From assembly GCA_001939145.1 (NCBI GenBank), contig LSRX01001111.1, positions 162,059-226,058 of the forward strand: a DNA stretch of 64,000 nucleotides. Direction: 5' to 3'. Below, one piece after another: positions 12,904 to 23,421 of the stretch. The position numbers and the translations under genes are program-made. Every line of letters starts with the position of its first letter. Within the stretch, counting starts at the first letter, position 1. Below the pieces are notes generated by a model. It had not been told where the DNA came from. It searched no databases and was given only the letters and a program-made list of their open reading frames with translations. Source of the stretch: Symbiodinium microadriaticum. Lineage: Eukaryota > Sar > Dinophyceae > Suessiales > Symbiodiniaceae.

Positions 12904-13012
12904 AGGGCTCAGAAAACCGACTACAGCGTCGGATAGCTGGAAGCCCCAGTGCCCGCATCATTGCCCATGTATGGGAAGGGCACGTCTAGAAGAGCCAGAG
13001 CTCGGTGGTGGA

Positions 13013-13096
13013 ATGCGGATCGTCGTCAAGACATTGCCTGGCAAGGCTGCTTTAGATGTGGTGGATGCCCATGGCCAAGCTACACAAGCATGCTGA
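13013..13096 (+). CDS. Possible ubiquitin-like N-terminal fragment
   Basis: The open frame from the ATG at 13013 begins MRIVVKTLPGKAALDVVDAH, which resembles the first beta hairpin of ubiquitin (MQIFVKTLTGK). The frame stops at 13096. Continuation of the fold would need a splice that I could not place. Ubiquitin-like N-termini are common on dinoflagellate proteins of unknown role. It may be the first exon of the ORF that follows at 13142, although phase does not match directly. Treat it as a hint. Confidence 0.25.
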   Translation: MRIVVKTLPGKAALDVVDAHGQATQAC

Positions 13097-13141
13097 CGGG
13101 GCCGGTGGTGTGGCCCACCATGGACAATTTTTGCTCGTGCA

Positions 13142-13875
13142 GGTTGAGCGGTGTCTATGATGATGCCGACGCAGCAGGTCTCTGGCTTGATGGCCCCGAA
13201 GGGAATACATGCTACGATGATCCTGGTGAGAGCTTTTGCGCGAATGGCGCAGATGAAGTGTCGGGGGGTAACGTTGCATCCGACAACATCCAGGCTGCCA
13301 TGGACTTGCTTGGGGATGGCTATGGCAGGACCGGACTTTGCATGGAAGTGTCTGGGTGGCTTGACGACGCAAGTAAACATGGCCTGCTTCTTTTCACGCA
13401 ACTACATGATGAGCCTGGCTTTGCTACAAGGTGGCATGGGGTTTGGGAGCCATTGCCAGAAGCTTCGTATGACCATGGATTGCGGCAACAGTTTGGTGGT
13501 GGTGCCTTCCAAAACCACCACTGGAAGCTCTTCTGCCACATGCGCGGCATTCGACCCGCATTGGTTTGTGACTGGGACCTTGCCGGTGAGCAGGTGCAGG
13601 CTGTAGTTCCCAACATTGATTGCAACGTCCAGCAGGCTGCGGCGTTGAACGTCGATCTCTCATGCGTGCCGCACGGGCTGCGGTGGAAGGAACTCGTTGC
13701 GGAGGACCACGGCTACTACAACGACCCCTTCAGCATAAACATGTGCATCGTCCCATTGAGGCTGCAGGAGCACTCCAACCACTCGGGAAGAGGGCGTCTG
13801 CATTTCGGACTCCGGTGCACGCTTATCCTTCGATCCAGGGGGATGCTCCTGAAGGCGTGGGCCGACAAAGAGTGA
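13142..13875 (+). CDS. Uncharacterised protein, open frame of about 240 residues
   Basis: An unusually long open frame for this window, opening after a pyrimidine-rich TTTTTGCTCGTGCAG and running to a TGA at 13873-13875. The frame is also open further upstream (from 12949), but the coding look starts here. The peptide is acidic and Gly/Trp/Cys/His-bearing, with segments such as LSGVYDDADAAGLWLDGPEG, NTCYDDPGESFCANGADE and WKELVAEDHGYYNDPFSINM. First codon positions favour G/A and second positions are mixed, as in real coding DNA, while the two other plus frames look random. No family is recognised. The last 40 residues are less convincing and may be intron read-through. It could be a true uninterrupted exon or several exons with in-frame introns. 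Confidence 0.45.
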
Positions 13876-14273
13876 CATGCAGACCTCTTGGAAAACCTTT
13901 AACGGGGCGTTGAGCATGCGGAGCTGTTTTGACTCACTCTACTGTCTGAGGGCAAACTTCAGCAGTGGTTTTGTGTACAAGCGGTCTGACATCACAAATT
14001 AGAGTGAGAAGGTGCAGTTGCAGGCGCCCTCATCTTTAGATTTTTGCTGCAGGACTTGGCCTGGTGCATACGACTTTTCAGCTTTGAGCTGGTCGGGTTA
14101 TGGTACCTCGCCTCGCCTAGCTGCCGCTCCTAGGTGGTCTGAAGTCTGTTGCTGCCTTCCATTGTTTGGTTTGCTCACACAGACACCCTAGCGAGTCCCG
14201 AACATTTAATTATGTGCATGTTTTGTTAGGCTGCGTCCGAGCCGGATTCTGTGCCTCTGAAAGTGAAAAAATG

Positions 14274-14345
14274 ATGTATGTATGCATGCATGCATGCATG
14301 CATGTATGTATGTATGTATGTATGTATATATATATATATATATAT
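14274..14345. repeat. Second (ATGT)n-(ATGC)n-(ATGT)n microsatellite ending in (TA)n
   Basis: Same block order as the tract at 12838, here with a terminal run of TA dinucleotides. Confidence 0.95.
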
Positions 14346-14595
14346 TATAGAGTGATCATTGTATTACGTATATAATAGGGTATTGATGTGAAGGCCCCGG
14401 CTCTTTGGCCTCTGGGAAGCCCAAGCCGTTCAGGAGGATGCGGGCCTCCGGCTGCGTGTCTGTGTAGGCTCCGGGATGAAAAGCCAACTTCCATGCGGCG
14501 AACAACATGACATGGCTACTGGGACATGATGTGCATCTGAACACAGAATCGAAACTCTCGCGTCTTGGGCGTGAAGATTTTCAAGATCTTACAAG

Positions 14596-14741
14596 GGTCA
14601 TGGCATCGGTCTTCCCCAAGAGATGGTGCTGGGTTTCGCAAGTCCGCTTCTAAGCGCAAGCCCGAGTCCTGGAATGTCAAGTCGAAGCAAAGCCAGAGCA
14701 GCCGCTCCTGGCTGTTCGAGAAGCAAACGCACCACATCTAA
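14596..14741 (+). CDS. Terminal exon encoding a basic Ser/Lys-rich tail
   Basis: The open block starts after AAG before GG and runs to a TAA. The peptide is rich in Lys, Ser and Arg, for example GFRKSASKRKPESWNVKSKQ, ending in LFEKQTHHI. Composition suggests a nucleic-acid-binding or disordered tail. Upstream exons were not found and the family is unknown. Confidence 0.35.
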
Positions 14742-14752
14742 AGAGATGCAGA

Positions 14753-15412
14753 GTGGAATGCCTGCGCTTCCTACAACCTCCAATGTCATCAAGGGGCCCT
14801 ACCACGATTAAGAAGGACACAGTATATGTGAACATCGGGGAATTTGGGAGTCTCCGGATTTCTCCACCTCACCTCCAGCCTTTCTGCAAGCCCGCCTTTG
14901 AGAGGCCAGGGAACTCTTGTGCCAACCTGGGCATTGGTCACGTGGCTGAAGGAGTCGCTTCAGCTTTGCTGGAGTCTGTCAAAGGTTTTTCGTGGGTCGC
15001 GAGTTTGTCACTGTCACGACTTCCGGCTTGGAGGGCGCTCGGTATCGCGCTTGGTGGACCAACTAATTGCCAGACCCCGCGCTTTGCCAATGCCGCTGCT
15101 GCAAACATCCCACCGCATCAAGCTGAAGGCTGGAGTCAGAATGGAGCTCGGGGCTGTGCGCTTCGATTGATTGGGCTGCGGCCGAGCATGCACGATCTGG
15201 CCAGGGCGACAGCCGATTGTGACAGCTTTCAACATTTCAGCAGCACACATTCCGCTGCATCTAAAAAGCTGCGCGCCTGCTTGCACGGCGAAGGTGCCGG
15301 CCTGAACCGGTGCCGAGAGGACGCCAGGGGCGATGACGGATGCATCACGCCTGAGAAATCAGTCTCCAAAGGCCTATCCCAAATGTTGGCCCAAATGGTT
15401 CGAACATGGTGA
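14753..15412 (+). other. 219-codon open frame of uncertain status
   Basis: Long open frame with no ATG at its upstream boundary (GTG). A second plus frame (14844-15170) is also open and at least as protein-like over the same DNA. No domain was recognised. It may be chance in GC-rich DNA. Confidence 0.2.
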
Positions 15413-15850
15413 ATCCGTGGAATAACTTGGAGCCCCCGCATCCGGTCATAGAAATAAGACTTCAGGACCACGCGCTGTGAACCTGCGAACGAGACCGGGG
15501 CTTTCGGCGTGTTTGCTTTACTTAGGACTTCCGGATACTTCAGGCAGTGTGCGGGTGGGCATTCGGAGCCAGTCATGTCTTAACCGCAGAAGACTTGACT
15601 GGACTTGCATGAAAAGGCAACTTTTTTGCTGAATTCCCTTCTTGATGTCAGGTGAGACAATGAAGCATGACAGGAAGTGCTTGGCTCTTAGGGTGGAAGG
15701 GGTTGAGCTGTTTGTGTAGACTGCCACAAATTGGCGGCGTGATCTCGCGCTGCAGCAGCGTGCATATTTCGCATTCCTGCCACAGCTTGATTGTAAGATA
15801 GTCGTCCTGCCGCTTTTTGCTGAGCTGTAAGCTGTGAAACATGAACAATT

Positions 15851-17001
15851 TCATTGTTGGTGAAGAGCTCCAAGCATCGTTTGCTCTTTGTCGACGTATA
15901 TTTTGATGTCTTGAACTGGACGGTCATTCATGGTCGCCATTTTCCCGATGCGGATCATCGTGCGCATGCCACCAATGACCCTTCCGATAACACAGAACTT
16001 ACCATCCAGAAACGGCAGCTCCCGCAGCGTGATGTAGAACTGGGATCCGAGAGTGTCCTGGACTGCTAGGTGCTGAACATGAAGCCTGCACGGGCCTAGA
16101 ATGCCTCGAGGGCGGTGGTTAGCACTTGGTAAACACCTGCCAAAACCTGTCCCGAGTCCTTGCCGTGACAACACATGCCCAGGAGACCGGGACGGTCGTG
16201 GGGCACGTGGAAGGACTCGTGCTTCAGCTGGCCACCGCCAGCTGCCTCGGAGTGCCTGCCCGAGCCATCGACGAGGTCTCCCGCCTGAACCCAGCATCCT
16301 GGCTTCACCCGGTGGATGGGGTGGCCATCAAACTTCGGGCTAGAAAGCAGCTGCATGAAATTCTTGGCCAGCTCGGGAGACTCTTCATCGAAGAGCTCAA
16401 GCTGGACTGTCTCTTTGGGCTCGTCTCCAATGGCGACCGTCAGCGCACAGTAGGATCGGCCCGTCTGCTCCTTGCTTGCCTTGATAGACTTCACTCCTGC
16501 TCGCCTGTAGAGCGTGAAACTTGTGTTGTCCTCATATTTGTATGTCAAAGCTGCCCAGTCCAAGAAGGTCTTCTCGCTGCGGAAGTACATGATTTTCTCC
16601 TCTGCCTCTGCGAAGATCAAGGGCGCGCTGGGCTTGGCTTGAGTGAAGCTCCCACCGTACTTGGCCACGAGGTGCTTCAAGTGCTGTTCGTACTGCGTCT
16701 CAAAGAAGCCTTCGACCGTAGCCTCCACAGTCTCCTGCTCGGAAGACAGGAAGTCCACCGCAGCCTTTAACTTCTGGAACGTCGGCTCCTGGATTTTCCC
16801 ATACCTGGACTGCTGTCACTCATTAGATTAATTGCGGGGCACGGATCTTCCAAGACCCTCGGAGTATATCTCATAAACTCCAATGCGGCATTGCATTCCC
16901 AGGCCAAGACACAGGAAAAGGCGCACAGGTGCTGGCGGCTGCTTCTTTGCAGCCCGCTCTAGGGCCTCCCTCTTGGCCACGAGTCCAGCGGGTCCAGTCA
17001 T
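15851..17001 (-). CDS. Cyclophilin-type peptidyl-prolyl isomerase, PPIL6-like
   Basis: Three exons, all joined in phase 0, give a 307-residue protein. Exon 1 is 17001-16927 (ATG; MTGPAGLVAKREALERAAKK). Exon 2 is 16788-16147. Exon 3 is 16057-15851 (stop TGA). Introns are only 138 and 89 bases with GT donors and AG before G. About 130 residues of helical N-terminal extension, as in human PPIL6, precede the cyclophilin domain. Domain landmarks are QLELFDEESPELAKNF, HPIHRVKPGCWVQAGD, FHVPHDRPGLLGM, LGSQFYITLRELPFLDGKF and VIGRVIGGM. The catalytic Arg of cyclophilin A (in FHRI) is kept as HRV. The Trp and His of the EWLDGKHVVFG segment are replaced by Phe, and the FMCQ loop reads CWVQ, close to PPIL6 (GWIQ). 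Isomerase activity may therefore be weak. The gene lies immediately downstream of the apyrase gene on the same strand. Confidence 0.9.
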
Positions 17002-17170
17002 CCTTCAGCAAAGCGATCCAACTGGATTTCTTGGGCCGGAGATATGCAGCAAGCGTTGCATGTTGCCCTGGGAGCTAACGGCACCCGTGACACCCTGCAA
17101 CAAAGCACATATGTGGTTCAGAGCCTGTGCCCGGGCCAGCCCAGACTCCGGCCTAAAAGTCGCAAACTGC

Positions 17171-20100
17171 TAGGCATTGGCTCCAAAGCCAGCGAAGTTT
17201 TGCTGCATAGCAGACGAGGTCCAGACAAAGCTGCAGTTGCCGAAAGCGGGGTTGCCTGTAACAGTTCAGTTGTGGCAGGCTGGGATGTTGCGTGAAATGG
17301 GGCTGTTGGATGCAGTTTCTCAAGGATCCAGGATTACCGGCGGCAAGCGTCTTGGCGACCTCCCACGAATGACTGCTAAGTGTCCGACTAGCTCTTCCCA
17401 GAAACTGCTCCTGCCAGGCCATAGAGTGCCATAGAGCAGGATTCTGTACCACCCTGACATGACGTTGACCTATGCGACCCTGCACAAGCCCGAAGACGAG
17501 GAAGCTCCTCCTATTCATGGGAGTTCAGGAATCGGAAGCTTTGGCGACCCCTGCCCTCCAGCCACCAAGAAAGACAAGCTTTCGGGAATCCTTGCGCCCC
17601 GGCTCTTGCAAGCATGGAAGATCTTTTCGCAGAAGGTAGTCCTGAGCTGGGCCGCAAGTGTAAAGTCGATTTCTGGGAGTGGCCATGGAGGTCCGGGGCT
17701 TCTTGGCAAAGGTTCGAAGTTTGCAAGCTTTCCACATCAACTAGTAGAAGTCTAGCAACATGACAACCTTGTCTACAGACTCCCAACAGGCATCCCAGAT
17801 TGGATGCAACATGAACTAAGACAGGTAAGGCAGTGGCAACTAATTCGACGCACGCCGGCTTATCGAGAGCCTCGGAAGAGGCACCGATCTCTCTCAGTGC
17901 TTCGATGGACATGGCAGATCGCACTTGTTCTGAGTGCCTTTCTGTCGTTCACATGCGGAATTTCTGGGTGTCTGACTCCTTTGGCCTCGAGCTGCGTGCG
18001 ATAGTCACGCATGGATGCTCTCGCAGCATGGGGTAGGCCTTACTCCATCAGTTGGCATATCCTCAATGTGGCCAGCTTCCCAAAGCACGAAGAAACCACC
18101 AAAAGCAAGCATCGGGGAGCCGGCAAGGATGTCTTTCCAGTGCAAAGCCAGCCTGAGTTTGATCCCGAACAGCCCTGAATCAATGAACCTGACCTACTAC
18201 CAGTCTTCACACCGAATCGTGGTTTGGACTGGGAATGAACTCGAATGCCAAACACAGTGGGACATTGGACATGCTCTCCACCGTTCAGGCTTTGAGCTGC
18301 AGCTTAACTCTCTTGTCCCTCTGGGCGCCTTCTCAGCGTGTTTGAAGCTCTTCACTTTGGCCTCGAGAGCGCGGTCGAGGCGCAAGGGCATGTCTCTGTG
18401 CGTCCTATGATGGCAGGTCTGCAGCAGTGGGAGGTCGCGAGTGCCAGCCCAGCCCGACGAAGCTCAGGCAAAGGCAGTGATCAACCCGTAGCCGATGTAG
18501 CTGTGCCTGGCGACATCGGAGTTGTTCTGGGCCACTTTCACGCACCCCAGCAAACTCAGCAGTTCCTGTCCATCAGCCACGCAGGTGTGCATGCAAGACT
18601 CTATGAAACTCTGACCACACAAAACCTGCACGTCTGTGCCAAGATCACTCGGAACGAAGCACCAGCATCCAAAGGACTGTTGGCCATGACAGACATGGCC
18701 GGTCATAACCGCGAAAGTTTGGCCTGTAGACATGGACATTTCCACCTGCAAGCTTGGCATGTGCTGCTGTGTAGGTTTGGCAGGAACCGATGAGCAGGCT
18801 TTGGATGCAGCCGTGAGCATGGAGAACCCACAGCTGGGTCATGGCATAAGTACTTCCCTGAGCTCTAGGCTTCCGAAAGGCAAGTTGATCCTCTGGATGT
18901 AGGCGTCCAGCAGCTGCCTTTGCCATAAGCGCACAAACGCAGTAATTCCAAACCACTAAGCTGTACTTCAGCTCGGGTCGATCAGGTCCCACACCGTTTC
19001 GCCCTGGAGACGTCGTGATCTGCCAGGTAGTAGGCCATCCTCACATGCGCTCGGCACTGCATGTCATGGAGGCAAGAAATCCTTTACCTGTCAGCGCAAG
19101 CTCACCTGATGCCAACCTTGGACGCTGCCTTACATGCTTGTTCGCTAGACTACCACTACCTGGTCTTCCACAAGCTAATTTTGATAACACCTTGGCCAGT
19201 GAATGGCCAGGAAAAGACAGGTGCATTCGGCACGTGACGATGCGAAGCAGAAGATCCATTCAAGCAGACTGAACTTCCCACCCACACTCGGACAGCCAGC
19301 CAACACAAGACGCAAACGGATGGTCAGATAGATAGTCACGCAAAATAGCACCAACCCGACGAAACCGAACCTAACTCAGTCCTCACGTAGTCAAGCTAGC
19401 CTATAGTCTGACTGACCTGACCCAAACCAGGCGAAAGAACCCAAGCTAGCCTGACCTAAACTTAGCTGCGACCAACCTACGAGGCGGGCCTTGGTACAAC
19501 CTAAGCTGGCTCTACGTCAACCCATATTCAGAAAACAAACGTACGCTTCTAAGGCAACCTTATCAGATGTCACCCGGCCTAATCCAAGGCAAATTAGCCT
19601 CACATAACTTGACCCATCGTATTGACTGCAGCCTAACCAAATCTAATTCCAAGCTGAATGAACTTGAGTTGAACTTCAGCTGAATGTTCAACCAACCTGA
19701 TCTCATCCAAACGTAGGCCAACCTAAAGTACTTGACCTTTACCTCACCTGACCAAACCTGGTGTAACCTAGCTCAACCTGCATGTTACAAGTACTGTAGC
19801 CCAACCTGAGCTAGAGTAAAATACTCGGACAAAGCCGGAACTAAAGGTAGTTGTCTGCCCTCGAGCAAACTAAATTGATGTAAACCATTCAGCTCCCACT
19901 TAAGCCTTAAGATAACCAAACTTATGTATCCTGACACGGCAGGCAAAGGACGCAACAAAGACTTGCTTTACAGCGTTTGGTTGAGGATAGAGAAACCCGC
20001 AGCAAGAGCCATGGCTCTGTAGTGCAAGGGGTCGCGTTCGTGAGGGGACCGGGTGAGGTCCTTTAGCTGAGCCGTGCAGGCCTGGTGACAGAAATTTTCA

Positions 20101-22997
20101 CACAAATCCCTAAGGGTCCCAAAGTACCCAAATAGTATAGACTTGGGCCCCGAAGTACCCAAATAGGGACTAGGCCAAAGCGTCTGCAGGGTCGCCCCTC
20201 CGAGGTCCATCACGGCTACGGGATCTCGGACCTTGCAAGGCTCAGGCTGAAAGTCGCTGTCCAAGATTTTCGGTCAGAAAGCTTCAGCGAGGGTGGTAAT
20301 ACGAGGATCGCAACTTCTGCTCCCCTGCAGACCACTTGAACTTCCTTGTTTCTCAGGGGGCTCAGGGAGTCAGAGGCACTGAAACACAGCAAACACTATT
20401 GCAGATTTCAGATTTAGAGCCAGCAGGAGGCTCCTTGCCATCGCAGTGGCAGTTTTCGCTGTCCCCAAAGTCCCATCAACAGCAGCCCGGGCTGTGTCCT
20501 CGAGGCCCTGGCCCCTTGCATGCCAGGTTTGAAGACGCTCATGAGCATGTTCACCGTGAGCCACTCCTGAGGCCGAGCCCCACGACATGGATTCATAGAG
20601 CTCCTCAGTAACAGTATACTCAAACAAAATAGACTAGCCACAGTACTGAAGCAACTTGAGGATTGGAATCCGAGGTTTTCTGGGATCCTGTTCAAGCTCC
20701 TCCAAGCCTCGGCCTCCCCTTCGAAGTAAAAACCCCCTCGTGCCTCGGCCCAAGCCCAAGCCTAGAGTCGATCCCAAACCTACTTTGCCAGGCGTCGGCG
20801 GCTGCCTCTGCATCCCCAGACATGGCTTGTACGCCACCGTCCTTGGTCGGTTGATATACAAGCGGGTCGTTGACACTTTTTTCATAAAGGAGTGTTTTCG
20901 GCTCCGTTCTCGCTACGACTGGCCATGGCTTGTGGGCTGGGCGATGAGGACCCGAACTTGCAAGAACACGGGCTGCAGCGCCCCGCCTTGAAGCCAGCAT
21001 GGGACACAATGTGCTTCATTCCCTCCATGAGGTCTTGGACCTGGCAACAGCCAGTTACTGGCTCCAGAGGAGCTTCAGATGTTCATGTTCAGTTTGATGT
21101 TTTGGGACTGTCTTGGGCTACCAGCACTGGTCATATTTCTGACTTGGCCAGCGGAACGACCAAAGATGTATCCACGGTTCAGAAAGTTGAACGTGCCAGC
21201 ACATGCGATCTGTGGTATTGCCAAAGCACAAATCTTGCCATAGCCATCTAAACAGCCCATAAAGCCCCAATGTGTGTCTGGCAGGACGGCCCTCGCCTGG
21301 CCTGGTCCATGTCCAGTTGCTCAAGGGAGGTCGTTGCGCGTACGGACAGTGGTGTCACGCCTCTCGATGTCATCTCTACAGCTCGGATTTTATAGGCTTA
21401 AATGCTCGACGTTTGTGTCTTTGTCGGCTTCCTTTACAGCAGCTTCGGACCGGAGTTCGGCTGTCAAGAGTTGTCTACTTAAGCAGGAGCTGTCGCACAG
21501 AACCTGGGCATCCAAATTCCAGAAACGTGAAGAACATAGCTTTTGATGGAAGGCAACCAACCATCCATGATACGCTGGAATTTCTTCGACTTCGCGCGCA
21601 CTAGCAGCATGCTTATAGAGAACTAGGTGGGATTTTCAGGATGTTTTGGATCTGAACCGATGTTGCAGTTCCTGCTGCTCTGCATTTCGCCGGCTGAAGC
21701 ACTGCAGCCTCTTTGTGCGTGAGGCACCGCTGCCACCGCCGCATCCAACAGCCTGCACCAACTTCGAACAATATCTGCGTGCAATCCTTACCAAAACCGG
21801 ACCACCGCCCGCACGACGATAGTTGAATGAATCTACAATTAATTTGTTTAACTGGGATGCACGTATGCATGAACGGTTCATGAACGTGTATATATATATA
21901 TATATATGTCAAACATTAAGCACGGCCATGTGTGGTTGACGCTGATGAACACAACTCTGGTATACGTCCCACAGGAGAATATGGCACTAAGTGTTTTCTC
22001 CATCTTCTATTGCGAAGGTATCCTGCTCAGTCAATGGTTTAACAGCCTAACAACTGGGACCGGCCAAGTCTGAACAAATCTCATCCATACGCGAGGAGAT
22101 GCTCATGTGCACTTCTGGGTTTCCAAGCCCCACGTGTGCGCATCTTGAGATTCTTGTCAGCTGGAGAAGTTGCACTTTCCTAACAGTGCATGACAACAAA
22201 CATGAAGCAAACGGCCTTTCCATTTGCTGCTGCAAAGCGCCTTGGGTGGCACGCAGCATGTTCTATCGGAGATGGCTTTCTGCTCCAGCAGCTTGCATCA
22301 TGAGCGATCCCTGCTGAGCTCTGAGCTGGCATTTTCAAACAGATCGCTGATGCCAGGTTCTTCCTCCAGAAAGACCTGCCAGCTTGCTTTCTCCGCGACA
22401 AGCTTTCGTACCATAATCGGACGAATATCGGCAACAGCCCTTGCCAGCAAGAACGCCAGAGCAAAAACACCCTGCATTCAGGTCCGAAGGCTCTGGATAA
22501 CACCGATGTGAAGGTTCTGATTCAATTAGTAAAGGAATCGCTGCTGCGTTGACCACTGAAGTAGAAGAGTCGCCGTGCTGAGCTGCAACGAAGGACCATG
22601 AATCTCACATCCCGAAAGTATGAGTCGTGAACAAGCTCATGTGCTCGGGCAAGCCGTTCTCTTGACCCCTGTGTATCTGCACGAACACTGAGGCATAAGC
22701 CAGGTCATCAGCCTAAACCATTTCCGAGCAACAGCATGGATAGTGGGCCTGATGTATCTTAAGTTGTCAAATTAAAGCAGCTGCTGCAGGGATCACTGTC
22801 AACATTCTGCAGGTCCTATACGGATTTGGCGTAGTCCTACCTACTTTAGCAGCACCAGTCGGTTTTAACCGTGGGAACTCTGCACGGTGGCCGGTGCACC
22901 TGAGCCCGGCCGTCGATGTCGAGGAGCTTCATGGTCCAAGCATCGAAGCGGAAGACATTCAGCCGGGTGCCGGCTGAGCCCGCATCGATCACCACAC
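17171..22997 (-). CDS. GDA1/CD39-family apyrase (nucleoside triphosphate diphosphohydrolase), multi-exon, partial model
   Basis: Apyrases hydrolyse nucleoside tri- and diphosphates in the secretory pathway or outside the cell. Conserved regions occur in family order along the minus strand. ACR1 is VVIDAGSAGTRLNVFRF in exon 22997-22900 (AG before G, CAG donor). The spacer EEEPGISDLFENASSEL lies near 22375. A possible ACR2 (YIFGRSAGQ) lies near 21150. ACR3 is split as VQAMSGDAEAAAD (20841-20794, GC donor) and EWLTVNMLM (from 20566). ACR4 is VAVMDLGGATLQ (from 20231). HSYIGYG lies near 18500. An ACR5-like AFGGFFVLWEAGHIED sits in exon 18174-18044 with a GTAAGG donor. Coding-like blocks at 17924-17840 and 17690-17515, and a last one ending at 17171, complete the C-terminal part. 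The start exon is missing, ACR2 is divergent, and some junction phases are unresolved. Confidence 0.82.
19270..19935. repeat. Degenerate tract enriched in AACCTGA/TAACCTA-type words
   Basis: Over about 650 bases, words such as CAACCTGA, TAACCTA, CAACCTAA and GACCTGA recur every 10-25 bases without a fixed period. It lies in an intron of the apyrase gene, between ACR4 and HSYIGYG. It may be a decayed hexamer or heptamer array. Confidence 0.5.
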
Positions 22998-23421
22998 CTG
23001 AGGTGCAAGGAAACCTACTGCAACCTCATGCGGCTCCATGCTTTCTGATGCTTTTCAACGAGTGAATCGAAGAAAGAATGGGGCGTTCTTGTCACTGTGT
23101 GCAAATCGGGCCTCTTTATTCTGGTGCGAGGTCAGGCCATGTCCCATCAGGCGACATGCAGGAGTGGTAGCCCGCTACAGCGGAGCACGAATAGAAGGAT
23201 GGCTAGAGCAATATGCAAACTTGCAGATCCATCCCATCCGTCACCAAGTCAAGAACCCATTCGCCACACGATTTGGCGCTCGCACGCACACCTCTGAACG
23301 TCTCTGCACTATTCCATGCTTGGTGTATGGAGTGTACGGGTCTTGAGGTCAAAAGGATGAAACATGATCAGAACATACAGTCAGCAAGAAGTATTTGTCG
23401 TTCACCCGCTTTAGCAGCTTG

